From Actinomycetota bacterium (lineage in GTDB: Bacteria; Actinomycetota; Actinomycetes; S36-B12; FW305-bin1): a stretch of 64,000 bases of DNA. The position numbers and the translations under genes were made by a program. This document shows positions 1 to 8,817 of the stretch, one piece after another. The notes below the pieces were generated by a model. It worked only from the letters and a program-made list of their open reading frames with translations, was not told where the DNA came from and ran no database searches. The DNA lies in NCBI GenBank assembly GCA_004297305.1, contig SCTR01000001.1, positions 1 through 64,000 on the forward strand. Reading direction: 5' to 3'. Position 1 is the stretch's first letter, and the number at the start of each line of letters is the position of its first letter.

Positions 1-155
1 TCCTGCTCACCGAATGGCGCGACTACCGCGACCTGGACCCCACCACCACCGCCACCTGGGTCACCCACCCCCGCATCCTCGACGCCCGCAACGCCCTGAA
101 CCCCCACACCTGGCGCACCGCCGGCTGGACCTACAAAGGCATCGGCCGCCCCTAA
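1..155 (+). CDS. UDP-glucose/UDP-sugar 6-dehydrogenase, C-terminal fragment
   Basis: The gene enters from the left edge; the last 50 codons are visible, reading in frame from base 3 to a TAA at 153-155. The tail contains LLTEWRDYRDLDP followed by a region with RILDARNALNP and a final GWTYKGIGRP. This is the usual end of UDP-glucose/GDP-mannose dehydrogenases, where the NAD-binding C-terminal domain finishes with a T-E-W-x-x-[FY]-R motif and a Y-x-G-[IV]-G-R-P tail. Such enzymes oxidise a UDP-hexose to the uronic acid for cell-surface polysaccharides. It converges on rfbC, another nucleotide-sugar gene. Substrate cannot be told from the fragment. Confidence 0.85.
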   Translation, partial: LLTEWRDYRDLDPTTTATWVTHPRILDARNALNPHTWRTAGWTYKGIGRP

Positions 156-223
156 CGCTGCAGCGCGGGCGACCGTGAGCCGAACTATCGTGCGAGCCGG
201 AATAGCCTGAGGGAGAACGGGTG

Positions 224-835
224 TCAGGCCGTCGCCGGTTTGGCCAGCGAGGCGACCCAGGCGCGGCTGGCGTCGTACGACGGCAGCAGACCGCGTTCGG
301 CCGCCTCGGCCAGCGTCGGTGCGGCGGCGTCCTTGGCCGACAACACCGGCTCGAGGTCGGTGGGCCAGGCGATGCCGATCGCGGGGTCGAGCGGATGCAC
401 TTCGTGTTCGCGTTGCGGGGCGTACGGCGTACTGCACAGGTACACCACGGTCGAGCCGTCCTCTAGGGCGCAGAACGCGTGGCCGAGACCCTCACCGAGA
501 TAGATCGCGCGGCGATCGGTGGTGTCGAGCAGGACGGAGTCCCACTGGCCGAAGGTCGGTGACCCCACCCGGATGTCGACGACGACGTCGAGCACGGCAC
601 CGGCGACACACGTCACGTACTTCGCCTGGCCTGGCGGGACGTCGGCGAAGTGGATCCCGCGCAGGACCCCACGGGCCGAGACCGAGCAGTTCGCCTGCGC
701 CAGTGAGAACTCGTGGCCCACGGCAGCGCTGAAGGACGGCGAGGTGAACCACTCGAGAAAAGCGCCTCGCTGGTCTCCGAACACCTGCGGGGTGACCGAA
801 TAGGCGCCCTCGACGGACAGCGCGGTGATCTGCAC
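224..835 (-). CDS. rfbC: dTDP-4-dehydrorhamnose 3,5-epimerase-type enzyme
   Basis: A 203-aa RmlC-family cupin that epimerises a dTDP-4-keto-6-deoxyhexose in deoxysugar or rhamnose synthesis in the cytosol. The N-terminal FGDQRGAFLEWF, the catalytic-type RGIH (His62), and paired tyrosines Tyr132 and Tyr138 within VVYLCSTPYAP followed by HPLDP match the active-site layout of RmlC. The GTG at 835 is chosen because it gives the normal family length and opens directly on the first strand; the upstream frame would run into purE. It lies 10 bp after the purE stop with no clear Shine-Dalgarno, so it is probably read with the purKE transcript. Whether it makes rhamnose or another deoxysugar is undecided. 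Confidence 0.85.
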   Translation of the reverse strand: MQITALSVEGAYSVTPQVFGDQRGAFLEWFTSPSFSAAVGHEFSLAQANCSVSARGVLRGIHFADVPPGQAKYVTCVAGAVLDVVVDIRVGSPTFGQWDSVLLDTTDRRAIYLGEGLGHAFCALEDGSTVVYLCSTPYAPQREHEVHPLDPAIGIAWPTDLEPVLSAKDAAAPTLAEAAERGLLPSYDASRAWVASLAKPATA

Positions 836-845
836 GGGCGGCAGG

Positions 846-1397
846 TTACTTTGCGTCCGGGCCGGCGAAACCCACCGGTCCCAGCCGGCGGCGGGCCAGG
901 GCCTCGCCCTTGGCGACCGCGGTGTCCCGCAGTTCGAGCGCAAACGCGTCGAGCCGTTGTCGCAGTTGCTGATCGCTCACGGCCAGGATGCGGGCGGCGA
1001 GCAGGCCGGCGTTGCGCGCGTTCCCGATTCCGACGGTGGCGACCGGGACCCCCGCCGGCATCTGCACGATGGACAGCAACGAATCCAGCCCGTCGAGTCG
1101 TTCCAGCGGAACGGGGACGCCGACCACCGGCAGCGCGGTGACCGACGCGAGCATGCCGGGCAGGTGCGCGGCGCCGCCGGCACCGGCGATGATGACCGCC
1201 AGCCCACGGGCGGCCGCGTTGCGGCCGTAGGCGATCATCTCGTCGGGCATCCGGTGCGCCGAGACCACAGCGACCTCGTTGCCGATTCCCAACTCGTCGA
1301 GGGCAGCGGCGGCGGCGGACATGACGGGCCAGTCGGAATCGCTGCCCATGACGACGCCGACCACGGGCGAACCGGCCAGCGGGGAACGGTCATTCAT
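846..1397 (-). CDS. purE: N5-carboxyaminoimidazole ribonucleotide mutase
   Basis: Class I PurE, 183 aa, which converts N5-CAIR to CAIR in de novo purine synthesis using the product of the neighbouring PurK. The phosphate-binding GSDSD (residues 18-22), the SAHRMPDE motif carrying the catalytic His48, and the [14 protein letters not shown] stretch are all intact. The ATG lies inside the end of purK (8-bp overlap), indicating translational coupling. rfbC follows 10 bp downstream. Confidence 0.96.
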   Translation of the reverse strand: MNDRSPLAGSPVVGVVMGSDSDWPVMSAAAAALDELGIGNEVAVVSAHRMPDEMIAYGRNAAARGLAVIIAGAGGAAHLPGMLASVTALPVVGVPVPLERLDGLDSLLSIVQMPAGVPVATVGIGNARNAGLLAARILAVSDQQLRQRLDAFALELRDTAVAKGEALARRRLGPVGFAGPDAK

Positions 1398-2544
1398 CGA
1401 TGACTCCGGTGAGGTAGTCCGCGGCGTGGTGCGCGCGGGCCAGCAGGTCGTCGAGCTGATCGCCGAGGACGGTCACGTGCCCGACCTTGCGGCCGGGCCG
1501 AACCTCCTTGCCGTACATATGGATCTTCAATTCGGGATCGCGTGCCAGGCAATGCAGGTACGCGTGGTACAGGTCCGGCTTGTCACCGCCCAGCACGTTG
1601 ACCATCACGGCATACGGCGCGAGCATCCGCGGCGAGCCGAGCGGCAGGTCGAGCACCGCACGCAAATGATTCTCGAACTGGCTGGTCACCGCGCCTTCGA
1701 TCGACCAGTGCCCGCTGTTGTGCGGGCGCATCGCCAGTTCGTTGACCAGCAGTTCGGTACCGGTGTCGAACAACTCCACCGCGAGCATGCCGACCACGCC
1801 GAGCGCGGCAGCGATCTGCAGCGCGATCTGCTGCGCGGCAGTGGCTCGCTCGGCCGGCAGCTGCGGACACGGCGCCACCACCTCGGTGCAGATCCCGTCG
1901 GTCTGCACCGTCCGCACCACCGGATAGGCGACGGCCTGACCGTGCGGCGAGCGTGCCACCTGCGCGGAGAGTTCACGGACGAACGGCACTCGCTGCTCGA
2001 TCAGCCAACGGGCGCCCGGAGCCAGCGGGACGTCGTCAACCAGCGCGACCGCGGCAGCCGGGGAGTCCAGGGTCCACACACCGCGCCCGTCGTAGCCGCC
2101 GCGGGAGGTCTTGGCCACCACCGGCCACCCGGTGCGCTCGGCGAAGCCGACGATGTCCGCCGCCGAGGACGCCACGGTCCACGGCGGGCACGGCACACCG
2201 GCAGCCGCGAGCGCCTCCCGCATGACGACCTTGTCCTGGGCGTGCGCGAGCGCCGCCGGCCCGGGCCGCAGCACCACGCCCGCGGCGCTCAGGGCGGCGA
2301 GCTGATCCGGCGGTACGTGCTCGTGGTCGAAGGTGACCACGTCGCAGTCGCGGGACAGCGCCTGCAGCGCGACGAGGTCGTCGTGGCTGCCGATGACGAC
2401 CTCGGGGATCACCTGGGCGGCGCTCTCCTGCGCCGACAGCGCGAGCACCCGCAGCCGCACGCTGAGCGCCTCGGCCGCGGGAGCCGTCATGCGGGCGAGC
2501 TGGCCGCCTCCGACGAGGCCGACGCGTGGCCAGCGACTCGTCAT
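1390..2544 (-). CDS. purK: 5-(carboxyamino)imidazole ribonucleotide synthase
   Basis: An ATP-grasp ligase of 384 aa that carboxylates AIR to N5-CAIR using ATP and bicarbonate, feeding PurE. The Gly-rich start [13 protein letters not shown], the ATP-grasp loop [15 protein letters not shown] and the terminal metal/substrate motif [20 protein letters not shown] are diagnostic. The ATG at 2544 is preceded at 6 nt by TAGGGT, so the message may be leaderless. The order purK-purE on one strand is standard; the flippase gene gtrA is divergent. Confidence 0.96.
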   Translation of the reverse strand: MTSRWPRVGLVGGGQLARMTAPAAEALSVRLRVLALSAQESAAQVIPEVVIGSHDDLVALQALSRDCDVVTFDHEHVPPDQLAALSAAGVVLRPGPAALAHAQDKVVMREALAAAGVPCPPWTVASSAADIVGFAERTGWPVVAKTSRGGYDGRGVWTLDSPAAAVALVDDVPLAPGARWLIEQRVPFVRELSAQVARSPHGQAVAYPVVRTVQTDGICTEVVAPCPQLPAERATAAQQIALQIAAALGVVGMLAVELFDTGTELLVNELAMRPHNSGHWSIEGAVTSQFENHLRAVLDLPLGSPRMLAPYAVMVNVLGGDKPDLYHAYLHCLARDPELKIHMYGKEVRPGRKVGHVTVLGDQLDDLLARAHHAADYLTGVIDE

Positions 2545-2550
2545 GGGCCG

Positions 2551-2556
2551 ACCCTA
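2551..2556 (-). promoter_or_regulatory. -10 box of purK (probable leaderless start)
   Basis: TAGGGT on the minus strand, with exactly 6 nt between it and the purK ATG and no Shine-Dalgarno between them. The same geometry recurs before many starts in this window, which supports a leaderless promoter. No -35 consensus is obvious. Confidence 0.5.
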
Positions 2557-2655
2557 TCGACGGCCGGGACGTCGCAGGAATGTCGCAGAATCATGAGCGG
2601 CGGGTCGCGGGGCTGCCCGGCCCGGCCGGATCCCGTGCGTAGACTCGGCGTCCTC

Positions 2656-3303
2656 ATGACCACCTCACCGCCGACCGGCCCCGCCGACGCGAATACCGAC
2701 GACGGCGGCCACGGTCCGGTCGCCGCGTCCCCGGCGGCGAGTGGTCCGGCCGCCGGCCGGCCCGCGGCCGCCGCGAAACCCGCGCCCCGCTCGGCGGCGA
2801 AGAAGCCTCCACGGCTGGTGAGCATCGTCACCGACGGGGTACGCCGGATCGGGCACGAAGCGGCCAAGTTCGGTGTCGTCGGGATCGTGGCGTACATCGT
2901 CGATATCGGGCTGTTCAACCTGCTGCGCTACGTCGGCTCCGGCCATTTCTACGAGAAGCCGCTGACCGCGAAGGTGATCAGCACGGTCGTCGCCGCGACG
3001 GTCGCCTACCTCGGCAACCGGCACTGGACCTGGCGTCACCGGGAGCGGACCGGATTCGCCCGCGAATACACGCTCTTCTTCCTGTTCAACGGCATCGGGC
3101 TGCTCATCAGCGTGAGCTGCCTGTGGGTGTCGCACTACGCCCTGGGCCTGACCTCGGCGTTGGCGGACAACATCTCCGCCAACGTGATCGGCGTCGGGCT
3201 GGCCACCCTGTTCCGGTTCTACGCTTACCGCCGGTGGGTGTTCCCGCAAGCGGTGGGCGAGGACCTCGAAGCCGTCGAGCGCGACGCGGTCACGCCGTAC
3301 TAG
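2656..3303 (+). CDS. GtrA-family membrane protein (putative polyprenyl-phosphate sugar flippase)
   Basis: A 215-aa protein. The first ~60 residues are a disordered Pro/Ala-rich tail, followed by a basic segment and four predicted membrane helices containing KFGVVGIVAYIVDIGLFNLL, AYLGNRHWTW and FRFYAYRRWVF. The G-N-R-x-W-T-[FW] motif after helix 2 and the R-[FY]-x-x-x-[RK]-x-[FW]-V-F end are typical of GtrA/DPMS-associated proteins, which move or help use lipid-linked sugars for cell-wall glycans. The ATG at 2656 follows a TAGACT box 10 nt upstream. It sits near two nucleotide-sugar genes. The last four codons are copied twice in the spacer behind the gene. Confidence 0.82.
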   Translation: MTTSPPTGPADANTDDGGHGPVAASPAASGPAAGRPAAAAKPAPRSAAKKPPRLVSIVTDGVRRIGHEAAKFGVVGIVAYIVDIGLFNLLRYVGSGHFYEKPLTAKVISTVVAATVAYLGNRHWTWRHRERTGFAREYTLFFLFNGIGLLISVSCLWVSHYALGLTSALADNISANVIGVGLATLFRFYAYRRWVFPQAVGEDLEAVERDAVTPY

Positions 3304-3347
3304 CCGCCGTCACGCCGTACCACCTGCTCGACCCGGTCACGCCGTAC
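3289..3347 (+). repeat. Three copies of a 12-bp repeat starting in the gtrA 3' end
   Basis: GTCACGCCGTAC occurs exactly at 3289-3300 (the final codons V-T-P-Y of gtrA), 3309-3320 and 3336-3347. The copies lie at irregular spacing across the stop codon and the convergent spacer. Confidence 0.85.
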
Positions 3348-3366
3348 TGGCCACGAGCCCGCGGTC

Positions 3367-4617
3367 CTAGCAGTCAGTCTCGCCCTCCTGCGGAGCGACC
3401 GGCAGGAACAGTCCCAGCACCGGCGGCGCGGTCGACAGCAGCTCGAGCCGCCCGCCCTCCGCCTCGGCCAGCCGCCGTGCCAACGACAGTCCCAGCCCCT
3501 GGCCGCTCCCCGTCGTCACACCACGTTCGAAGACCCGGCCGCCGATCGCGGTAGCGATTCCCGGACCCTGGTCGGACACCTCGATCACGACCCATCCCGC
3601 GCTACGGCGGGTCCGCACCACGACGGTGCCCGCGCCGTGCTGCAACGCGTTGTCCACCAGCGCGGACAGCACCTGCGCGGCAGCCCCACCGCGGGCACGT
3701 GCCCGCAGCTCGGTGACCCCGGCCCGCAGCAGGGTGCGGCCCCGAGCCAGGTACAGCGGCGCCCACTCCCGAGCCACGCTGATCACCAGGTCGTCGACGT
3801 CGATCACCGCGTCGCCGGCCGCGGCCCCCTCCCGATGCAGCGCGACCAGGTCCGCCACGACGGCGGTCAGCCGCTCCACCTGACGTTGCGCCGCGGCAGT
3901 CTCCTCCCGCACGACTGTTGCGTCGTCAGCCTGCGCGGCCAGCTCCTCCAATCGCAGGCCGAGCGCCGTCAGGGGCGTCCGCAGTTGGTGGCTGACGTCC
4001 GACACCAGCCGCCGCTCCGCCTCGACCACCCGGGCCAGCCGCTCGTTGCTGTCCCGCAACCGTTCCGCGACGCGATCGACCTCGGCGATGCCAAACGTGG
4101 CCGGTGCCGGCACGACCGGGAAGGACCCCATGCTGGCCGCGACACGCTCGAGTTCGTCCAGCGCCGCGACGACCCGGCGGTCACGTCGGCGCGACGAGCC
4201 GACGACGTACGCCACCACCGCCCCGCTGACCAGCAGAATCGATCCGACGGCGACGTAGTACATCCAGACGCCGCTCAACCGGGCATACGCGGTCACCCGC
4301 GTGCCGTCGGTGGCGACCGCCTCGTGGGCGTACACCCGGCCGCCCTCGGCCTGCGTCGCCACGACCGTCCGGCCGTCGGGCAGTCGCACCACGACGTCGA
4401 CGCCGGGACCGGCCACGGCCAGCAGGAAGGCCGCGGTGATCGGCGCGGAGCTCCGGGCTACCGGATCGGACAGCCGCGCGGTCACCGCGACGAGGACCCG
4501 GTCGGCCGCTGAGGTCGCGGAGTTCTCGCCGCGCCGCTGGACGTACAGCCCGGTCGCGATCATGCCCGCGACGATGAGCGTCACCACGACGGCGACGACT
4601 GCGGCTCGCTTCCTCAT
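3367..4617 (-). CDS. Two-component sensor histidine kinase
   Basis: A 416-aa membrane kinase. Helix 1 is at about residues 5-25, an extracytoplasmic sensor loop of ~90 residues follows, and helix 2 is at about 118-140. HAMP-like linker, HisKA box SDVSHQLRTP (phospho-acceptor His210), N box LVDNALQHGAG, then DQGPGI and GQGLGLSLA of the HATPase domain complete it. The ATG at 4617 lies 28 nt after the regulator stop; a longer in-frame start would overlap the regulator. It forms an operon with the upstream OmpR-type regulator and presumably phosphorylates it. The stimulus is unknown. Confidence 0.92.
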   Translation of the reverse strand: MRKRAAVVAVVVTLIVAGMIATGLYVQRRGENSATSAADRVLVAVTARLSDPVARSSAPITAAFLLAVAGPGVDVVVRLPDGRTVVATQAEGGRVYAHEAVATDGTRVTAYARLSGVWMYYVAVGSILLVSGAVVAYVVGSSRRRDRRVVAALDELERVAASMGSFPVVPAPATFGIAEVDRVAERLRDSNERLARVVEAERRLVSDVSHQLRTPLTALGLRLEELAAQADDATVVREETAAAQRQVERLTAVVADLVALHREGAAAGDAVIDVDDLVISVAREWAPLYLARGRTLLRAGVTELRARARGGAAAQVLSALVDNALQHGAGTVVVRTRRSAGWVVIEVSDQGPGIATAIGGRVFERGVTTGSGQGLGLSLARRLAEAEGGRLELLSTAPPVLGLFLPVAPQEGETDC

Positions 4618-4645
4618 TGCTGCGCCAGCGCCTGCGGTTGGGCGG

Positions 4646-5389
4646 TCACAGCAGAGCCGTCGGAGGGGACTCGCCACTGCGGGTACGGCGACCCGACGGG
4701 GTCAACCCGTCGACGTCGAGGCGATACCCGATTCCCCGCACGGTCGTGATGACCGGATTGCCGCGCCGGCCCGGTTCCGCGCCGTACGCGAGCTTGCGCC
4801 GCAAGGCCGAGACGTGCACGTCGACGGTCTTCGTCGCCCCCGCCCACGTCACGTGCCACACGTCGTGGACGAGCTGCTCCCGCGAGATCGTCGTGCCGTG
4901 CTTGGTCGCCAGCACCAACAGCAGCTCGAACTCCTTGGGCGTCAAGGCGATCTCGTGGTCGCCGATACGCACCCGCCGAGCCGCCGGATCGATCCGCAGC
5001 AGTCCGGTCTGCACGACGTCCGGAGCGGTGGAACGGCGAACCAGGGCCCGCACGCGCGCCAGCAGTTCGGGCGTACGGAACGGCTTGCTCACGTAGTCGT
5101 CGGCCCCGGCGTCCAGGCTGACCACCAGGTCGGCGGGGTCGGCGCGGGCAGTCAGGATGAGGATGGCGATGTCGTCCCCGGCCCCCCGCAGCCGGCGGCA
5201 GACGTCCAGGCCGTCCATGTCGGGCAGGCCGAGATCGAGCAGGACGACGGCCGGGCGGGCCCGGCGAACGGCGGCCAGGGCGGCTCCCCCGGTGGCGACG
5301 ACGGCTACTTCGTAGCCCTCGCGCTGCAGGACCCGAGTGAGCGGTACGGCGATGTCCGGATCGTCCTCGGCCAGCAGGACCCGCGTCAC
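4646..5389 (-). CDS. OmpR/PhoB-family response regulator
   Basis: A 247-aa regulator with a receiver domain (acid pocket EDD at 8-10, phospho-acceptor Asp52, Thr80, Lys102 in VSKPF) and a C-terminal winged helix containing ALTPKEFELLLVLATKHG and the typical KTVDVHVSALRRKL. It acts as a DNA-binding transcription factor for the kinase encoded next. The GTG start at 5389 is preceded by TAGCAT with a 6-nt spacer, so the operon is probably transcribed as a leaderless message. Targets cannot be inferred. Confidence 0.94.
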   Translation of the reverse strand: MTRVLLAEDDPDIAVPLTRVLQREGYEVAVVATGGAALAAVRRARPAVVLLDLGLPDMDGLDVCRRLRGAGDDIAILILTARADPADLVVSLDAGADDYVSKPFRTPELLARVRALVRRSTAPDVVQTGLLRIDPAARRVRIGDHEIALTPKEFELLLVLATKHGTTISREQLVHDVWHVTWAGATKTVDVHVSALRRKLAYGAEPGRRGNPVITTVRGIGYRLDVDGLTPSGRRTRSGESPPTALL

Positions 5390-5395
5390 GGGCCG

Positions 5396-5401
5396 ATGCT
5401 A
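5396..5401 (-). promoter_or_regulatory. -10 box of the response regulator/kinase operon
   Basis: TAGCAT on the minus strand, 6 nt before the regulator GTG. This is consistent with leaderless transcription; no Shine-Dalgarno is present. Confidence 0.5.
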
Positions 5402-5439
5402 GGACCGCTGCAGCCGGCTGTCCGCCAACGCACCGGTGG

Positions 5440-5979
5440 TCAGTTGTCCGGCGTCCAGCCGCCGCGACGCCGCCTCATTTCATCGTCCTCCTCGTGCAGC
5501 CGGTTGACCTCCCGCTGGATCGTCTCGACGCTGGGGACGTCGTTGATCACGAGGGGTTCGTCGCTGGCTGAGACCACAGACAGCCGGCCGTAGTTCAGGA
5601 TCCGCCCCAGCACCGTGATGTCGAAGGACACGTTGTTCACCTTCGATAGCGGCATGTCGCGGCCCTGCCGGGCGATGAACCCGGTCCGCACGATGATCCG
5701 GCGGTTGGTGAAGACGTAGTCGGTGGTCAGCCAGTAGATGAACGGGCGGGCCGTCCACACGATGAGGATGAACACGGCGACGCCGAAGATCGCCCAGCGC
5801 CCGACCGACCGGACGGCGTCGCTGTCGGAGAACCAGTCGCCCCACTTGGTCCACAGGAACACGCCGACGAAGATCACGCCGAGGAGCCAGCACAGCGGCG
5901 GCAGCAGGGCGCGCCAGTGCGGCTTCATCTCGAACTCGATCGTCTCGCCCTCGCCCAAGAGCCGCGCCGGATAGCCCAT
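5440..5979 (-). CDS. bPH2 (DUF304) domain membrane protein
   Basis: A 179-aa protein with two membrane helices (about 25-43 and 63-78) followed by a bacterial PH-like domain carrying YVFTNRRIIVRTGFIARQGRDM and the SKVNNVSFD strand. This is the YdbS/YdbT-like architecture found in many actinomycetes; its molecular role is not established. The start MGYPARLL at 5979 is preferred over a 9-residue longer frame because it begins on the conserved segment. It ends 50 bp upstream of the regulator gene and may belong to the same envelope-related neighbourhood. Confidence 0.85.
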   Translation of the reverse strand: MGYPARLLGEGETIEFEMKPHWRALLPPLCWLLGVIFVGVFLWTKWGDWFSDSDAVRSVGRWAIFGVAVFILIVWTARPFIYWLTTDYVFTNRRIIVRTGFIARQGRDMPLSKVNNVSFDITVLGRILNYGRLSVVSASDEPLVINDVPSVETIQREVNRLHEEDDEMRRRRGGWTPDN

Positions 5980-6038
5980 GCGCGCATCGTGGCACGGACC
6001 CGCCACGCCGCGGGTCAGCCACGACAGCCCGCGGCAAT

Positions 6039-6141
6039 CGGCTCAGTCAGGTCGGCCGGCTCAGTCGCTTGGCCGGCCTGGTCGCTCGGGCCGGCCCAGT
6101 CGCTGTGCCGGCCCAGTCGGTGCAGCCGCTCAGTCGGCCCG
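6039..6141. repeat. Six degenerate ~17-bp tandem repeats overlapping the birA stop
   Basis: Units begin at about 6039, 6057, 6074, 6092, 6109 and 6126, with consensus close to CGGCYCAGTCGCTNGGC. The sixth unit contains the birA stop codon (TCA at 6130-6132 on the plus strand). The array fills most of the spacer between birA and the bPH2 gene. Confidence 0.8.
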
Positions 6142-6966
6142 CAGGTGGACCACGTCGCCCGCGGCGACGACCACGGTGCTGCCGGCCGAGTCGACCAGCA
6201 GCGACCCGTCCCGGTCGAGGCCGACTGCGCGGCCACGAAGCGGCGGCGCCGCGGGACGGCTGACCTCGACCAGCACGCCGAGCGTGCGGCACGCGGCGAG
6301 GTACTCGTCGTGCAGCCCGCTGGCCTGCGCGTCGAAGTCGTGTGCAGCCCACTGCTCGTACGCCGTCAGCAGCGACGCGACGGCGGCGGCCAGCAGCTGT
6401 TCCCGCGGCAGCGGGCTGGCGCCGGCCAGGACCAGGGACGTGGCGGCGGGCACCGGCAACTCGTCGGCGCGCAGGTCGACGTTGATCCCGACACCGAGCA
6501 CCGCCGCCACCGCCTCGGGCTCCGGCGCGGGCAACGCCTCGCAGAGGATGCCGCCGAGCTTGCGTTGCTGCCCGTCCTGTTCGACCACGAGATCGTTCGG
6601 CCATTTCAGGCCGACGTCCACCGCCGTCTCGGCCCGGACGGCGGCGGCGACCGCGACCCCGGTCAGCAGCGGCAGCCAGCTCCACGCCCGGGCCGGCAGC
6701 CCGGCAGGTCGCACCACCACGGAGAACAGCAGCCCCGAGGACGGTGGGCTGTCCCATCGCCGGTCCAGCCGGCCTCGGCCGGCCGCCTGATGGTCGGCAG
6801 CCACAACGGTGCCGGCAGCCGCGCCCGACCGGGCCGCCGCGGCGGCCTCGGTGTTGGTGGACCCGGTGCTGGCTAGCAGCCTCACCGGGATTCCGGCCCG
6901 ATCCCGTGCGGCGAGCGCCTGACGCAGCGCCGTGGCGTCCAGGGGCGACCGGGGTGGCGGGGGCAC
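6130..6966 (-). CDS. birA: Biotin-[acetyl-CoA-carboxylase] ligase
   Basis: A 278-aa BirA without an N-terminal DNA-binding domain, so a ligase and not a repressor. It activates biotin with ATP and attaches it to the BCCP lysine of the carboxylase. STGSTNTEA, the ATP/biotinyl-AMP loop [19 protein letters not shown] and GVGINVD are all present. The GTG at 6966 is used: it gives the normal length and is preceded by a TACCTT box with a 6-nt spacer. The gene is divergent from accD, one of the subunits of the enzyme it serves. Confidence 0.94.
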   Translation of the reverse strand: MPPPPRSPLDATALRQALAARDRAGIPVRLLASTGSTNTEAAAAARSGAAAGTVVAADHQAAGRGRLDRRWDSPPSSGLLFSVVVRPAGLPARAWSWLPLLTGVAVAAAVRAETAVDVGLKWPNDLVVEQDGQQRKLGGILCEALPAPEPEAVAAVLGVGINVDLRADELPVPAATSLVLAGASPLPREQLLAAAVASLLTAYEQWAAHDFDAQASGLHDEYLAACRTLGVLVEVSRPAAPPLRGRAVGLDRDGSLLVDSAGSTVVVAAGDVVHLRAD

Positions 6967-6971
6967 GTCGC

Positions 6972-6978
6972 TAAGGTA
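6972..6978. promoter_or_regulatory. Overlapping divergent -10 boxes of birA and accD
   Basis: The heptamer TAAGGTA reads as TAAGGT on the plus strand (6972-6977, towards accD) and TACCTT on the minus strand (6973-6978, 6 nt from the birA GTG). The two promoters would then share a palindromic -10 element and exclude each other. accD would have a short leader containing GAGAGG. Confidence 0.5.
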
Positions 6979-7003
6979 CGACCGACCGTCGAGAGGATGT
7001 CTG

Positions 7004-8596
7004 ATGAGCGCGACCGCGCCCGATCCCACCGCACCGGATCCGCACAGCACCCGGGGCAAACTCGCCGAGCTGGACCGGCGACGCGACGAGGCGCAGGGTC
7101 GCCGCCAGGCGGCGATCGACAAGCAGCACGCGCGCGGCAAGCAGACGGCGATGGAGCGCATCCTCGCGCTGCTCGACGAGGGGTCCTTCCAGCAACTCGA
7201 CGGCCTCGCCCGGCACCGGTCGTATGCCTTCGGGCAGGAGAAGAACCGGCCGTACGGCGACGGCGTGGTCACCGGCTACGGCACCATCGACGGCCGCCCG
7301 GTGTGCGTGTTCGCGCAGGACTTCACCGTGTTCGGCGGCTCACTCGGCGAGGTCTTCGGCGAGAAGATCGTCAAGGTCATGGACCTGGCGATGAAGACAG
7401 GCTGCCCGGTGATCGGCATCAACGACTCCGGCGGCGCCCGCATCCAGGAGGGCGTGGTCTCCCTCGGCCTGTACGGCGAGATCTTCCACCGCAACGTCCT
7501 GGCGTCCGGCGTCGTCCCGCAGATCTCGCTGATCATGGGTCCGTGCGCCGGGGGGGCGGTCTACTCGCCGGCGATCACCGACTTCGTCGTCATGGTCGAC
7601 CAGACCTCCCACATGTTCATCACCGGTCCGGACGTCATCAAGACCGTCACCGGTGAGGACGTCGGATTCGAGGAACTCGGTGGCGCCCGGGCGCACAACA
7701 CCCGTTCCGGCGTGGCGCACTACATGGGTCACGACGAGGCCGACGCGCTGGACTACGTGCGGGCGCTGCTGTCGTACCTGCCGAGCAACAACCTCGAACA
7801 GCCCCCGACGGTCGCTACCGCAGTCGATCTCGAGATCACCGACCACGACCGCGAACTGGACACCCTCGTCCCGGATTCGCCCAACCAGCCGTACGACATG
7901 CACAAGGTCATCGAGCATGTCTTGGACGAGGACGAGTTCCTCGAGGTGCAGCCGCTGTTCGCGCCCAACATCATCTGCGGGTTCGGTCGCGTCGAGGGCC
8001 GACCGGTCGGCGTCGTGGCCAACCAGCCCATGCAGTTCGCCGGCACCCTGGACATCGAGGCGTCGGAGAAGGCGGCGCGCTTCGTGCGCACCTGCGACGC
8101 GTTCAACCTCCCGGTCCTGACGTTCGTCGACGTACCGGGCTTCCTCCCCGGCACGTCCCAGGAGTGGAACGGGATCATCCGCCGCGGCGCCAAGCTGATC
8201 TACGCGTACGCCGAGGCGACCGTCCCCCTCGTCACGGTGATCACCAGGAAGGCGTACGGCGGCGCGTACGACGTCATGGGCTCCAAGCACTTGGGCGCCG
8301 ACGTCAACCTCGCCTGGCCCACAGCGCAGATCGCGGTCATGGGGGCTCAGGGTGCGGTGAACATCCTCTACCGCAAGGAGATCGCCGAGGCGGCCGACAA
8401 GGAAGCGGCCCGGGCTCGGCTGATCACCGAGTATGAGGACCACCTGGCCAATCCCTACATCGCCGCCGAGCGCGGCTACGTCGACCGGGTGATCCATCCC
8501 CGGGAGACCCGCACGTCGATCATCCGCGCGCTGCGCACCCTGGCCACCAAGCGGGCGAACCTGCCGCCGAAGAAGCACGGGAACATCCCCCTATGA
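7004..8596 (+). CDS. pccB: Acyl-CoA (propionyl/acetyl-CoA) carboxylase carboxyltransferase beta subunit
   Basis: A 530-aa carboxyltransferase subunit that transfers the carboxyl from carboxybiotin to acetyl-/propionyl-CoA. The crotonase-like N and C halves are complete: [51 protein letters not shown] and [19 protein letters not shown]. The ATG at 7004 has GAGAGG 7-8 nt upstream. The stop overlaps the start of the epsilon subunit (ATGA). Context with accA, birA and downstream mutAB favours propionyl-CoA as a major substrate; the sequence alone cannot exclude acetyl-CoA. Confidence 0.93.
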   Translation: MSATAPDPTAPDPHSTRGKLAELDRRRDEAQGRRQAAIDKQHARGKQTAMERILALLDEGSFQQLDGLARHRSYAFGQEKNRPYGDGVVTGYGTIDGRPVCVFAQDFTVFGGSLGEVFGEKIVKVMDLAMKTGCPVIGINDSGGARIQEGVVSLGLYGEIFHRNVLASGVVPQISLIMGPCAGGAVYSPAITDFVVMVDQTSHMFITGPDVIKTVTGEDVGFEELGGARAHNTRSGVAHYMGHDEADALDYVRALLSYLPSNNLEQPPTVATAVDLEITDHDRELDTLVPDSPNQPYDMHKVIEHVLDEDEFLEVQPLFAPNIICGFGRVEGRPVGVVANQPMQFAGTLDIEASEKAARFVRTCDAFNLPVLTFVDVPGFLPGTSQEWNGIIRRGAKLIYAYAEATVPLVTVITRKAYGGAYDVMGSKHLGADVNLAWPTAQIAVMGAQGAVNILYRKEIAEAADKEAARARLITEYEDHLANPYIAAERGYVDRVIHPRETRTSIIRALRTLATKRANLPPKKHGNIPL

Positions 8597-8817
8597 GCAG
8601 CGGAGACGAGCCGGGCCGGCCGGTGCTGCGGCTGGTCCGGGGGTCCGCGACGCCGGAGGAGATCGCCGCGCTCGTCGCGGTCGTGACGGCCGCCGCCCGC
8701 GCCCCGCAGCCCGAACCGGCAGCACCGGCCTCCCAGTGGGCGTCGCCGTGGCGCCAGGTGCGCAGGCCACTGCAGGTGGGACCTGCCGGCTGGTGGGCAT
8801 CCACGCTGCCGAGGTGA
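8593..8817 (+). CDS. Acyl-CoA carboxylase epsilon subunit
   Basis: A 74-aa protein starting at the ATGA overlap with pccB. It shows the short conserved core [20 protein letters not shown] and the Trp-rich tail [10 protein letters not shown] typical of the actinobacterial AccE/PccE family. These small subunits stabilise or activate the alpha/beta carboxylase complex. The stop overlaps the first possible GTG of maf, so translation of the three genes is probably coupled. Confidence 0.88.
   Translation: MSSGDEPGRPVLRLVRGSATPEEIAALVAVVTAAARAPQPEPAAPASQWASPWRQVRRPLQVGPAGWWASTLPR

Noticed and set aside
1279-2655. Long plus-strand extension upstream of gtrA
   Set aside because: It is antisense to purK; the ATG at 2656 after a promoter box is the sensible start.
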